Of a stretch of DNA of 64,000 bases, positions 43,684 through 56,038 are shown piece by piece. The stretch lies in the NCBI RefSeq assembly GCF_041428715.1, contig NZ_CP155572.1, one strand, 5' to 3'. How positions within the stretch are numbered: the stretch's first letter is position 1; each line of letters starts with the position of its first letter. A model generated the notes under the pieces. It made no database searches. It was not told the DNA's origin and saw only the letters and a list, made by a program, of their open reading frames with translations. Source of the DNA: Sporomusa malonica. Its GTDB lineage: Bacteria; Bacillota; Negativicutes; Sporomusales; Sporomusaceae. The translations under genes and the position numbers were made by a program.

Positions 43684-46333
43684 ATTTGTTTATCTATTTA
43701 AAGAAGGCCGGGCTGAGATGAAGGCCTTGTTGGGAGGTAAAGGTGCCAATTTGGCTGAAATGACCAATATTGGTTTGCCTGTACCGCCAGGAATGACCAT
43801 CACCACTGAAGCATGTACCGAGTATTACCGCTTAGACCGCAGGCTGCCTGAGAACCTGATGGATGAAGTAAAACGGAATTTAGCCGTTGTTGAGGAACAG
43901 GCAGGCAAAAAATTTGGCGACCTTGCCAATCCCCTCTTGGTATCGGTACGATCAGGTGCGATGTTCTCCATGCCAGGCATGATGGATACCATCTTGAACC
44001 TGGGACTTAATGAAGAGACTGTTCAATCAGTTGCAAAAAATACCGACAATCCACGGTTTGCGTATGATGCCTATCGCCGGTTTATTCAGATGTTTAGTGA
44101 TGTTGTCCTGGAGATTCCTAAATATGAGTTTGAAGATTTACTGCATAACCAAAAAGAAGCGCAAGGCGTAAGATACGATCAGGAGCTAACTGCTGAATCA
44201 CTACGTAAGGTTATTGATAGCTATAAAAAGTTAGTACAAAATCGAACCGGCCACCCATTCCCGGAAGATCCAATTGAACAACTGACTTTGTCTATTGAAG
44301 CAGTATTCCGCTCGTGGAATAATGACAGGGCCATCATCTATCGTAACCTTAATAAGATTGACCATGATCTTGGAACCGCAGTGAACATTCAGTCCATGGT
44401 ATTCGGTAATATGGGCAACGACTCAGGGACCGGCGTAGCCTTTACCCGCAACCCCTCGACTGGAGAGAACGTATTATATGGCGAGTTTTTGACCAATGCT
44501 CAAGGTGAGGACGTTGTTGCCGGTATCCGTACTCCGAGACCGATTGCTCAGCTAAAAGATGAGATGCCTGAGCTGTACAATGAGTTTGTCCGAACTGCCC
44601 GGCTGTTAGAGAACCACTACAAAAATATGCAGGATATTGAATTTACCATTGAGCGCGGGCGTCTATATATACTCCAGACTCGTAATGGCAAACGGACGGC
44701 CCAAGCCAGTGTTCGGGTTGCGTATGAGCTAGCTCAAGAAGGACTAATAACAAAATCGCAGGCGCTGCTACTGATAGATCCCGGCCAGCTTGATCAATTG
44801 CTTCACAGGCAGATTGACAGCGAGGCTAAACTTAATGTAATTGCCCAAGGGTTGCCAGCATCGCCAGGTGCAGCCTCAGGGCAGGTTGTATTTGATTCTG
44901 ACGAGGCGGAGCATTTAGCCAAGGCTGGTAAAAAAGTATTGCTAGTGCGCACAGAGACTACTCCTGATGACATTCACGGTATCGTTGCCGCTCAGGGTAT
45001 TTTGACAAGCCGGGGCGGGATGACTAGCCATGCTGCTGTAGTGGCCCGTGGTATGGGTAAGCCATGCGTCTGTGGCTGTGAAGCCATTAGAATCGATTAT
45101 ATCAAACAAGAGTTTAGTGTGGGTTCGGTGATTGTTAAGCAAGGTGAACTTGTATCGATTGACGGTGCTACAGGGCGCGTGATCTTAGGTCAAGTACCGA
45201 TGAAAGATCCGGAAATTTCGTCTGAGTACACAACCTTGTTAAGCTGGGCCGATGAGGTAAAAACCCTTGGAATACGTGCTAATGCTGATACGCCCGAAGA
45301 TGCTCAAAAGGCAAGGGAGTTTGGTGCTACAGGTATTGGTCTGGTCAGAACAGAGCATATGTTTATGGGACAAGATCGATTGCCTTTTGTACAGCAAATG
45401 ATCTTAGCTGAAACATTAGAAGCTAGACAAGAAGCGTTATCTCATCTTTTACCTATGCAAGAAGGTGACTTCTACGGCATATTGAAAGCCATGGAAGGGT
45501 ATCCCGTGACCATTCGTCTGTTGGATCCGCCTCTTCATGAATTCCTTCCAAGTCTTGAGGAGCTTTTGATTGAAACTACTGAGCTTAGAGTAACTGGGAA
45601 GGATAGCGCCCTGCTGGAAGAAAAATTACAGCTATTGAAAAAGGTGCGAAACCTGCACGAATTTAATCCAATGCTGGGGCATCGCGGCTGCCGTCTGGGA
45701 ATAACTTTCCCAGAGGTTTATGAAATGCAGATGCAAGCGATCTTTAACGCGACAGCAAGACTGACGCAAGAAGGCTTCAAAGTTTTACCAGAGGTCGAAA
45801 TTCCACTAACAATCGATGTAAACGAAATGAAATTCTTCAAGCAGAAAATTGATGCTATCGCGGAGAGCACCATGACAGGGTTTAATGTAAAATTCCATTA
45901 TGCGATAGGTACCATGATTGAAATGCCGCGAGCTTGTGTTGTTGCAAACGAGCTGGCAGAATTCTGTGATTTCTTTAGCTTTGGTACAAACGACCTGACT
46001 CAAACCACGTTAGGATTTAGCCGGGATGATGCAGAAGGAAAGTTCCTGCCACATTACCTGGAGCGAAAGATTTTAAAAGAGAACCCATTTATTGTTCTTG
46101 ATCGCAAAGGTGTTGGCGCATTAATGGAGATGGCTGTACAACGCGGGCGGCAAACCAAGCCTGCTCTAGAGATCGGAATTTGTGGTGAGCATGGCGGTGA
46201 ACCGTCTTCGGTTGCATTCTGTCACCAAATAGGTCTTAATTTTGTTAGCTGTTCCCCTTACCGAGTGCCAATAGCCCGGTTAGCTGCTGCACAAGCCGCT
46301 ATCAGTGAAGGCGAGATTATCGGAACCCGATAG
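43676..46333 (+). CDS. ppdK: pyruvate, phosphate dikinase
   Basis: 885 residues, the normal length. It interconverts pyruvate/ATP/Pi and PEP/AMP/PPi. The N-terminal ATP-grasp domain has GGKGANLAEM, the swivelling His domain has GGMTSHAAVVARGMGKPC with the phospho-His, and the C-terminal TIM barrel has GTNDLTQTTLGFSRDD and the catalytic Cys in EIGICGEHGG. GGGTAGG in ppsR provides the ribosome-binding site. In anaerobes it serves gluconeogenesis or PPi-linked glycolysis. Confidence 0.97.
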   Translation: MSKFVYLFKEGRAEMKALLGGKGANLAEMTNIGLPVPPGMTITTEACTEYYRLDRRLPENLMDEVKRNLAVVEEQAGKKFGDLANPLLVSVRSGAMFSMPGMMDTILNLGLNEETVQSVAKNTDNPRFAYDAYRRFIQMFSDVVLEIPKYEFEDLLHNQKEAQGVRYDQELTAESLRKVIDSYKKLVQNRTGHPFPEDPIEQLTLSIEAVFRSWNNDRAIIYRNLNKIDHDLGTAVNIQSMVFGNMGNDSGTGVAFTRNPSTGENVLYGEFLTNAQGEDVVAGIRTPRPIAQLKDEMPELYNEFVRTARLLENHYKNMQDIEFTIERGRLYILQTRNGKRTAQASVRVAYELAQEGLITKSQALLLIDPGQLDQLLHRQIDSEAKLNVIAQGLPASPGAASGQVVFDSDEAEHLAKAGKKVLLVRTETTPDDIHGIVAAQGILTSRGGMTSHAAVVARGMGKPCVCGCEAIRIDYIKQEFSVGSVIVKQGELVSIDGATGRVILGQVPMKDPEISSEYTTLLSWADEVKTLGIRANADTPEDAQKAREFGATGIGLVRTEHMFMGQDRLPFVQQMILAETLEARQEALSHLLPMQEGDFYGILKAMEGYPVTIRLLDPPLHEFLPSLEELLIETTELRVTGKDSALLEEKLQLLKKVRNLHEFNPMLGHRGCRLGITFPEVYEMQMQAIFNATARLTQEGFKVLPEVEIPLTIDVNEMKFFKQKIDAIAESTMTGFNVKFHYAIGTMIEMPRACVVANELAEFCDFFSFGTNDLTQTTLGFSRDDAEGKFLPHYLERKILKENPFIVLDRKGVGALMEMAVQRGRQTKPALEIGICGEHGGEPSSVAFCHQIGLNFVSCSPYRVPIARLAAAQAAISEGEIIGTR

Positions 46334-46357
46334 TAGTTGTTGTGAAACAATAATAGG

Positions 46358-46394
46358 TACCTCCAGGTGCACATTTCTGTGCTGCCTGGGGGTA
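46358..46394 (+). terminator. hairpin after ppdK
   Basis: TACCTCCAGG(TGCAC)/(GTGC)CCTGGGGGTA stem, 25 nt after the stop. It lacks a clear T tract. Confidence 0.5.
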
Positions 46395-46426
46395 TACTAT
46401 CCTAATAATTACAAAGAATATGTTTG

Positions 46427-46456
46427 TTGACATAGTGTCAAAGTATGTGATACTAT
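46427..46456 (+). promoter_or_regulatory. rRNA operon promoter P1
   Basis: TTGACA (46427-46432), 18-nt spacer, TACTAT (46451-46456). Confidence 0.75.
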
Positions 46457-46543
46457 AAGAAAGTCGCTAATCGCTGCGACAAAATATTCCAAGCAATCGA
46501 TATATACCGGTTATATAGGAATAAGAATTCGAGAAAAAAGATA

Positions 46544-46572
46544 TTGACACAGTGAGATAGACGTGCTAATAT
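46544..46572 (+). promoter_or_regulatory. rRNA operon promoter P2
   Basis: TTGACA (46544-46549), 17-nt spacer, TAATAT (46567-46572). About 230 nt of leader to 16S follow, containing CGTATCAT/ATGATACG and GTGCAT/ATGCAC hairpins. Confidence 0.8.
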
Positions 46573-46805
46573 ATAAAAGCTGTCGAATTCAGCAGCAGTG
46601 CAAAACGACAACAATCGGTCCCGGACAAAGCGTATCATCCATGATACGTCCGTGACACTAGTGCATCCATGCACGTCGTTCCCTGAAAACTGAACAATGT
46701 AAAGTAATGCATCATAAAAATGCCAGATGTGCGTGCGTGTCGCAAGACACAAACCAAAAACAATTTTGATTTAACGAGCCGATAAACGGCTTCAATAAAT
46801 AGTTT

Positions 46806-48365
<1,560 letters not shown>

Positions 48366-48457
48366 GGGAGATAACAGGCTTGAAATATAGTCTGAAATCC
48401 TAGGTCGGTACATCTTGGCAGATGCAATCAACTTACATTGTTTGGTTTTGAGGGAAT

Positions 48458-48523
48458 GCAAGTTACCACAAAGTACCTGTTGCACGCAACAGTGAAGTGT
48501 GATAACATAGATATTCCTGAAAA
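48458..48523 (+). repeat. direct repeat flanking 5S, left copy
   Basis: It runs from AGTTACCACAAAGTACCTGTTG to ATTCCTGAAAAC (written in parts). It matches 48661-48736 and itself folds: GTTACCACA pairs with TGTGATAAC around an inner CTGTTG/CAACAG stem. Probably an RNA-processing hairpin. Confidence 0.65.
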
Positions 48524-48532
48524 CAAAAAAAC

Positions 48533-48650
48533 ATCCAGTGACGATAGCTGTGGGGTTCCATCTGTTCCCATACCGAACACAGCAATTAAGCCCACAAACG
48601 CCGAAGGTACTTGGCTGGAAACGGCCTGGGAGATTAGGAAGTTGCTGGTT
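48533..48650 (+). rRNA. rrf: 5S ribosomal RNA, located between 16S and 23S
   Basis: About 117 nt. Recognised from CCATCTGTTCCCATACCGAA, CACAGCAATTAAGC and the loop E region GGGAGATTAGGAAG; the ends ATCCAGTGACGATAGC and GTTGCTGGTT pair. It lies between 16S and 23S, and no 5S is found after the 23S gene. Confidence 0.95.
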
Positions 48651-48660
48651 TAGGAACGAA

Positions 48661-48736
48661 AGTTACCACAACTTACTTGTTGAAACACACAAGTGGTTGT
48701 GATAATATAAATGTTCCAATGTTCCTTGAAAACTGC
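48661..48736 (+). repeat. direct repeat flanking 5S, right copy
   Basis: The right-hand counterpart of 48458-48523 (AGTTACCACAACTTACTTGTTG ... GTTCCTTGAAAAC, in parts). It has the same hairpin design, with GTTACCACA and TGTGATAAT. Confidence 0.65.
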
Positions 48737-48880
48737 ACAGAAGAAAGCAAAAGGTAAATTACCTCTCATATGCAAATATGTAGAAGTAACTTAACGAAGC
48801 GCAATTAGGATTCTAAAAAAAGTCCTTAAATGAGCCACAAGCAAAGTTTAAGGCAGGCGAAACTGGCTAGAAGGTGTCAG

Positions 48881-48982
48881 CTGCGAGGCGGACCGGAAGA
48901 CGTTGCCGCGCCGCGTACAATCGTACGCAAGCAAAACGTCTGAGGACCAACGAAGCAGATGGCGGCTTATAGACAGTTGCAG
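48881..48982 (+). repeat. dispersed ~95-bp repeat, copy B, in the 5S-23S spacer
   Basis: Matches the reverse complement of 21194-21290 in several ordered blocks (GCGCCGCGTAC, GTACGCAAGCAA, TGAGGA, CAACGA, AGATGG, CTTATAG). It lies directly before 23S within the transcribed spacer. Confidence 0.7.
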
Positions 48983-48985
48983 CTA

Positions 48986-51900
<2,915 letters not shown>

Positions 51901-51907
51901 CAAGTTC

Positions 51908-51926
51908 GTTCGCACTAAGTGCGAAC
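51908..51926 (+). other. hairpin after 23S
   Basis: GTTCGCACT/AAGTGCGAAC perfect palindrome, 8 nt behind the 23S end. No T tract follows, so it may be a processing signal rather than a terminator; the tRNA genes are probably co-transcribed. Confidence 0.5.
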
Positions 51927-52003
51927 ATAACAAACCAATTGCGCAGTCTTTCTTCTGTGAAGTTTTTAGGGAATATACTCTAACGAGATGTTCACCTATT
52001 AGT

Positions 52004-52079
52004 AGGGGCGTCGCCAAGTCGGTAAGGCAACGGACTTTGACTCCGTCACGCGTTGGTTCGAGTCCAGCCGCCCCTGCCA
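52004..52079 (+). tRNA. tRNA-Gln (TTG)
   Basis: Acceptor AGGGGCG/CGCCCCT, anticodon loop CTTTGAC, T-loop GGTTCGAGTCC, encoded CCA. Confidence 0.96.
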
Positions 52080-52197
52080 ATTAATTCTATGAGGTAGCTA
52101 CTAGCGTAGCCTTGAAGGTTCATCTATTGCGTCTATGCTCAATGGGTGTATTCCTCAATAAGTCTCGCTTCTAAATAGCTTATCTTATTTAAACGAT

Positions 52198-52273
52198 GAC
52201 CTACTAGCTCAGTCGGTAGAGCACCTGACTTTTAATCAGGGTGTCGATGGTTCGAGTCCATCGTGGGTCACCA
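52198..52273 (+). tRNA. tRNA-Lys (TTT)
   Basis: Acceptor GACCTAC/GTGGGTC, anticodon loop CTTTTAA, encoded CCA. Confidence 0.97.
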
Positions 52274-52277
52274 TTCT

Positions 52278-52352
52278 GGCCCGTTGGTCAAGCGGTCAAG
52301 ACACCGCCCTTTCACGGCGGTATCAAGGGTTCGATTCCCTTACGGGTCACCA
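52278..52352 (+). tRNA. tRNA-Glu (TTC)
   Basis: Acceptor GGCCCGT/ACGGGTC, anticodon loop CTTTCAC, encoded CCA. Only 4 nt separate it from tRNA-Lys. Confidence 0.97.
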
Positions 52353-52364
52353 TAAGCAGCGAAC

Positions 52365-52453
52365 CAGGTTCTCACGAGCCGATAGGCGAAATGAGAACCT
52401 GAGTGATAAGCAGAGAGCCAGGTTTTCGGGAGCGAAAGTGACGCGAAAACCTG
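52365..52453. repeat. two tandem related palindromes inside the tRNA array
   Basis: CAGGTTCTC...GAGAACCTG (52365-52401) is followed by CAGGTTTTC...GAAAACCTG (52419-52453). Both are preceded by AAGCAG-type sequence, indicating tandem duplication with compensatory changes. Confidence 0.6.
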
Positions 52454-52503
52454 TGCGAATCGCTTAGTTCTGAGCGATAGCGAAGAACATCCTTATTAGT
52501 CAC

Positions 52504-52579
<76 letters not shown>

Positions 52580-52591
52580 TTTTCCTAATAC

Positions 52592-52668
52592 GGCCCTGTG
52601 GTGTAGCGGTCTAACATGCCGCCCTGTCACGGCGGAGATCGACGGTTCAAATCCGTTCAGGGTCGCCA
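52592..52668 (+). tRNA. tRNA-Asp (GTC)
   Basis: Acceptor GGCCCTG/CAGGGTC, anticodon loop CTGTCAC, encoded GCCA end. Confidence 0.97.
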
Positions 52669-52672
52669 TCTC

Positions 52673-52748
<76 letters not shown>

Positions 52749-52753
52749 TTAAA

Positions 52754-52828
52754 GCGGAAGTAGCTCAGCGGTAGAGCATCGCCTTGCCAAGGCGAGGGTC
52801 GCGAGTTCGAATCTCGTTTTCCGCTCCA
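52754..52828 (+). tRNA. tRNA-Gly (GCC)
   Basis: Acceptor GCGGAAG/TTTCCGC region, anticodon loop TTGCCAA, encoded CCA. Confidence 0.97.
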
Positions 52829-52835
52829 TTCATGT

Positions 52836-52910
<75 letters not shown>

Positions 52911-52965
52911 TGTTTTCTTATCATTGCTTGCATTGCAAGCTTGAATCTACTCAAGATTCACTTAT

Positions 52966-53054
52966 GCCGGGGTGGCGGAACTGGCAGACGCAACGGACTT
53001 AAAATCCGTCGGAAAGAAATTTCCGTACCGGTTCGATTCCGGTCCTCGGCACCA
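52966..53054 (+). tRNA. tRNA-Leu (TAA)
   Basis: Acceptor GCCGGGG/CCTCGGC, anticodon loop CTTAAAA, long variable arm GGAAAGAAATTTCC, encoded CCA. 89 nt. Confidence 0.97.
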
Positions 53055-53063
53055 GTATTTATA

Positions 53064-53093
53064 AGACTTCGCAGTCATTGCGAAGTCTTTTTC
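53064..53093 (+). terminator. terminator of the rRNA-tRNA operon
   Basis: Stem AGACTTCGC/GCGAAGTCT with a 7-nt loop, then TTTTTC. It is followed 3 nt later by the group II intron start. Confidence 0.92.
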
Positions 53094-53095
53094 AT

Positions 53096-53340
53096 GTGCG
53101 CCCAGCATGGTCGCTTACTTGTTGGTGAAAGTCCAATACGGGGGTGGATAGTGCCAACCGTTAGCCTAAGACAAGAATGTCGCCCGTGAGGGCACAATCG
53201 GAAGGAAGTCGGCGGCAAAGCTTCGGTCTGAGGAACACGAACTACATATAAGGCGTATGTCCGCTGGGCGAGTTTTCATGGCAAATAAAAGCATCTGGCG
53301 GTTAATGAATAGAGGCTTAACTCTTGGCTCTGCCGAAGTT
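53096..53340 (+). mobile_element. group II intron, 5' (domain I) fragment
   Basis: Starts GTGCGCCCAGCATGGTCGC. Domain I landmarks known from bacterial group II introns follow: GAAAGTCC, CGCCCGTGAGGGC, GGAAGGAAGTCGGCGGCAAAG, CGGTCTGAGGAACACGAACT and ACATATAAGGC. No reverse-transcriptase frame and no domain V/VI follow, so it is a truncated copy; the 3' limit is approximate. Insertion right behind a terminator hairpin is the hallmark of class C introns. Confidence 0.8.
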
Positions 53341-53519
53341 CTTCTAGTATTAGATATGGATATATCGGAGCGGTCTCTGAGAAAATTTTAGCGCAATGCG
53401 TTCTATTGATTTAAAATCTGTGTTTTTGCCAATCCGATACGTGTCTTGAATATGTTGAGTTTATTATACTATGATGTTCAATTGAAATGGACAATTGCTT
53501 ATTCGAGGAAAACATTTAT
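53341..53519. other. intergenic, no feature recognised
   Basis: AT-rich sequence between the intron remnant and the mannose operon promoter. No coding frame or RNA was seen. Confidence 0.4.
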
Positions 53520-53548
53520 TTGACAGAAAAAAATATTTGTAGTATAAT
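53520..53548 (+). promoter_or_regulatory. sigma-A promoter of the mannose operon
   Basis: Consensus TTGACA (53520-53525), 17-nt spacer, TATAAT (53543-53548). Confidence 0.85.
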
Positions 53549-53556
53549 AAGCTATA

Positions 53557-53580
53557 AATTGTTAGAACCTACTAACAATT
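53557..53580 (+). promoter_or_regulatory. inverted repeat at the predicted transcription start (operator-like)
   Basis: AATTGTTAG-N6-CTAACAATT, a perfect 9-bp palindrome beginning 8 nt after the -10 box. The position suits repressor binding. The repressor is unknown. Confidence 0.55.
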
Positions 53581-53691
53581 ACTGATAACTCCATATTGTG
53601 TTTTAAACCGCCACGGGATATGGGAAATTGGGTGTGACGTATCACATTCGCCGGCACGAGCCGAATATCCAAACGTAGGAGGTTTTTTTTT

Positions 53692-54699
53692 ATGGGCAAA
53701 AATAGATTTGAGACCAAGTTGAAAAACGAAAACAATACATATAAAGAGCTTTTTCTGAGAAATCCCCAGAATCCCATTTTATCGGCCAAGGACTGGCCTT
53801 ATCCCGTGAATACAGTATTCAACCCGGCGGCGACGATGTTTCATGGCAAGGTTTTGTTGCTTGCTCGCGTGGAAGACCGGCGGGGCTTCTCTCACTTTAC
53901 TAAGGCGATTAGTGACGATGGCGTTGGCAACTGGCAGATTGATCAAATGCCGACGTTGGAACCCGATCCGGGAAATTATCCCGAGGAGCGGTGGGGGATT
54001 GAAGATCCTAGGATTACCTGGCTTGCTGAATTGGGTAAGTGGGCGATTACCTATACGGCCTATTCTCGCGGTGGACCACTTGTGGCGATGGTGCTGACCA
54101 ATGATTTTATCCATTTTGAGCGGTTCGGACCGCTCATGCCGCCGGAAGATAAGGATGCCGCCCTCTTTCCGCGCAGGATAAACGGAAAATGGGCGCTTAT
54201 CCATCGGCCGATTACCGCCAACTATGTACCTGGTGCGCACATCTGGTTGTCATCTTCCGAGGACTTCACCCATTGGGGCGACCGGCAGGTGTTAATGCAC
54301 GCCCGGCGGGGTGGTTGGTGGGATGGTGGGAAAGTTGGTCTTGCAGCACCGCCGATCGAAACCGCTGAAGGTTGGATACTGTTATACCACGGAGTGCGCC
54401 AAACGTGCTCTGGATCGCTTTACCGACTTGGACTGGCACTACTCGATTTGGATAATCCCATGAAGGTATTGCACCGGAGTGATGAATGGGTTTTTGGGCC
54501 GACCGAATGGTATGAACGGGAAGGGGACGTGGATGACGTGGTATTTCCAAGCGGGTGGGTGTTAGACGATAAGACCGGATTGTTGAAAATGTACTACGGT
54601 GGGGCTGATTCTTGTATTGCTTTGGCTACTGCTAGTGTCGGCGATTTGCTGGAATATATTAAAAGATGTCCGGAACCGTTGGATGAGGCACTTTATTAA
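53692..54699 (+). CDS. GH130-family beta-mannoside phosphorylase/hydrolase
   Basis: 335 residues with a five-bladed beta-propeller fold expected. Family marks are VFNPAATMFHGKVLLLARV, the GIEDPRIT motif carrying the catalytic-region Asp, DAALFPRRINGKWALIHRP and the late MYYGGADSCIALATA. GH130 enzymes phosphorolyse beta-mannosides to alpha-mannose-1-phosphate, or hydrolyse them in some subgroups; linkage specificity cannot be read here. No signal peptide, so it acts in the cytoplasm. TAGGAGGT precedes the ATG. It is the first gene of an operon with a GT4 enzyme and ManC, which would use mannose-1-phosphate. Confidence 0.88.
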   Translation: MGKNRFETKLKNENNTYKELFLRNPQNPILSAKDWPYPVNTVFNPAATMFHGKVLLLARVEDRRGFSHFTKAISDDGVGNWQIDQMPTLEPDPGNYPEERWGIEDPRITWLAELGKWAITYTAYSRGGPLVAMVLTNDFIHFERFGPLMPPEDKDAALFPRRINGKWALIHRPITANYVPGAHIWLSSSEDFTHWGDRQVLMHARRGGWWDGGKVGLAAPPIETAEGWILLYHGVRQTCSGSLYRLGLALLDLDNPMKVLHRSDEWVFGPTEWYEREGDVDDVVFPSGWVLDDKTGLLKMYYGGADSCIALATASVGDLLEYIKRCPEPLDEALY

Positions 54700-54787
54700 T
54701 ATTGATTAGTCAAACCCGGGTGAGCCGGTAAGCTGCAGCTTAGAAACGCATAAAAAGGCTGCGGAAGAAAAGAAGGAGACCAAAAAG

Positions 54788-56038
54788 ATGATTGCAACAA
54801 ATAAAATAAGAAATATTGCTTTTTTGAGTACCTATCCGCCACGGGAGTGTGGATTGGCTACATTTACGGAAGATCTAGTGAACGAAATTGATAAAATACC
54901 ATTTATTCAACCAAGTGTTATTGCAGTGGTGGATAAGGAAGGATATACAAACTCCCAAGTAAAACGCAAACTTAGTCAGCACGACCGTACGAGTTATCTG
55001 CTGACGGCACTATGGGCGAATGATAATGTGGATCTCTTAGTTATCGAGCATGAATATGGGATATTTGGCGGCGAATGTGGCGAATATATCCTTGATTTAG
55101 CCAAAAGACTGAAGATTCCTTTTATCGTCACGACACATACTGTGTTGTTAGAACCATCGCCCAAGCAACAGGCTGTCCTACGAGAATTAGGAAGGCTCAG
55201 CACCAAGGTAGTGACGATGGCTGAAAGTTCTATTCCCATATTGGCTGGGACATACGGTATTGAGTTAGAGAAACTCATCTTTATCCCTCACGGTGTTCCT
55301 AATATGCAAGTAGAATCGCGAGAAAAATTGAAAATCAATCACGGCTTACAGAACAAGCAAGTCATTAGCAGCTTTGGACTCATTAGCCCGGCCAAAGGCC
55401 TCGAGTATGGGATTGAAGCGGTGGCGAAAGTCGTACCGGATTATGAAAATCTGATGTATCTAATCCTTGGTAAGACGCATCCATGCGTCAAAGAAAGTAT
55501 GGGCGAAAAATATAGACAGAGCCTGATGGATTTAGCGCAAAGCCTTGGGGTGCAGGATAATATCTGGTTTATTGATAAGTACCTGACAAAGGAAGAAGTG
55601 ATTACCCATCTTCATATGTCCGATATGTACTTGACACCGTATCTGTCGAAAGAGCAGGCGGTCAGCGGGACGTTGGCATATGCCATGGGGTGTGGACGGG
55701 TTATTGTATCGACCCCATATCGTTATGCAGAGGAAATGCTGGGTGGCGGTCGTGGAATGCTTGGCAAATTCAGAGATTCCGACTCGATAGCATCGTGCAT
55801 TCGATCAGTGCTCGCCAATCCAGTTCGGAAAAAAGAAATGGAGATGAAGACATTGGCAGTTGGCCGGACAATGACATGGGCCAATGTAGCCGCTCAATAT
55901 GCCGAACTAGGCATGCAGATCATTGATGACAGAGGAAATCGGACGAAAAATGATACCAGGCGACTTGTTCGCCCATCGATTCCAAACTCTCATCCCCATC
56001 TTGCTATAGTTAGTCGGAATGGAGTGAAGGTGGGATAA
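54788..56038 (+). CDS. GT4-family glycosyltransferase
   Basis: 416 residues with a GT-B fold. The N-terminus FLSTYPPRECGLATFTEDL has the GG/GL donor-loop pattern of GT4 enzymes. The nucleotide-sugar half has SFGLISPAKGLEYGIEAV, and the late E-x7-E region is near EQAVSGTLAYAMGCGRVIVS. The likely donor is GDP-mannose, given ManC in the operon. GAAGGAGAC precedes the ATG. The stop overlaps the next start by 1 nt (ATAATGA), indicating coupling. Confidence 0.85.
   Translation: MIATNKIRNIAFLSTYPPRECGLATFTEDLVNEIDKIPFIQPSVIAVVDKEGYTNSQVKRKLSQHDRTSYLLTALWANDNVDLLVIEHEYGIFGGECGEYILDLAKRLKIPFIVTTHTVLLEPSPKQQAVLRELGRLSTKVVTMAESSIPILAGTYGIELEKLIFIPHGVPNMQVESREKLKINHGLQNKQVISSFGLISPAKGLEYGIEAVAKVVPDYENLMYLILGKTHPCVKESMGEKYRQSLMDLAQSLGVQDNIWFIDKYLTKEEVITHLHMSDMYLTPYLSKEQAVSGTLAYAMGCGRVIVSTPYRYAEEMLGGGRGMLGKFRDSDSIASCIRSVLANPVRKKEMEMKTLAVGRTMTWANVAAQYAELGMQIIDDRGNRTKNDTRRLVRPSIPNSHPHLAIVSRNGVKVG

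Noticed and set aside
46358..46394. Hairpin after ppdK as part of the rRNA regulatory region
   Set aside because: It lies before the P1 promoter and next to the ppdK stop, so it is more simply the end of the ppsR-ppdK unit.
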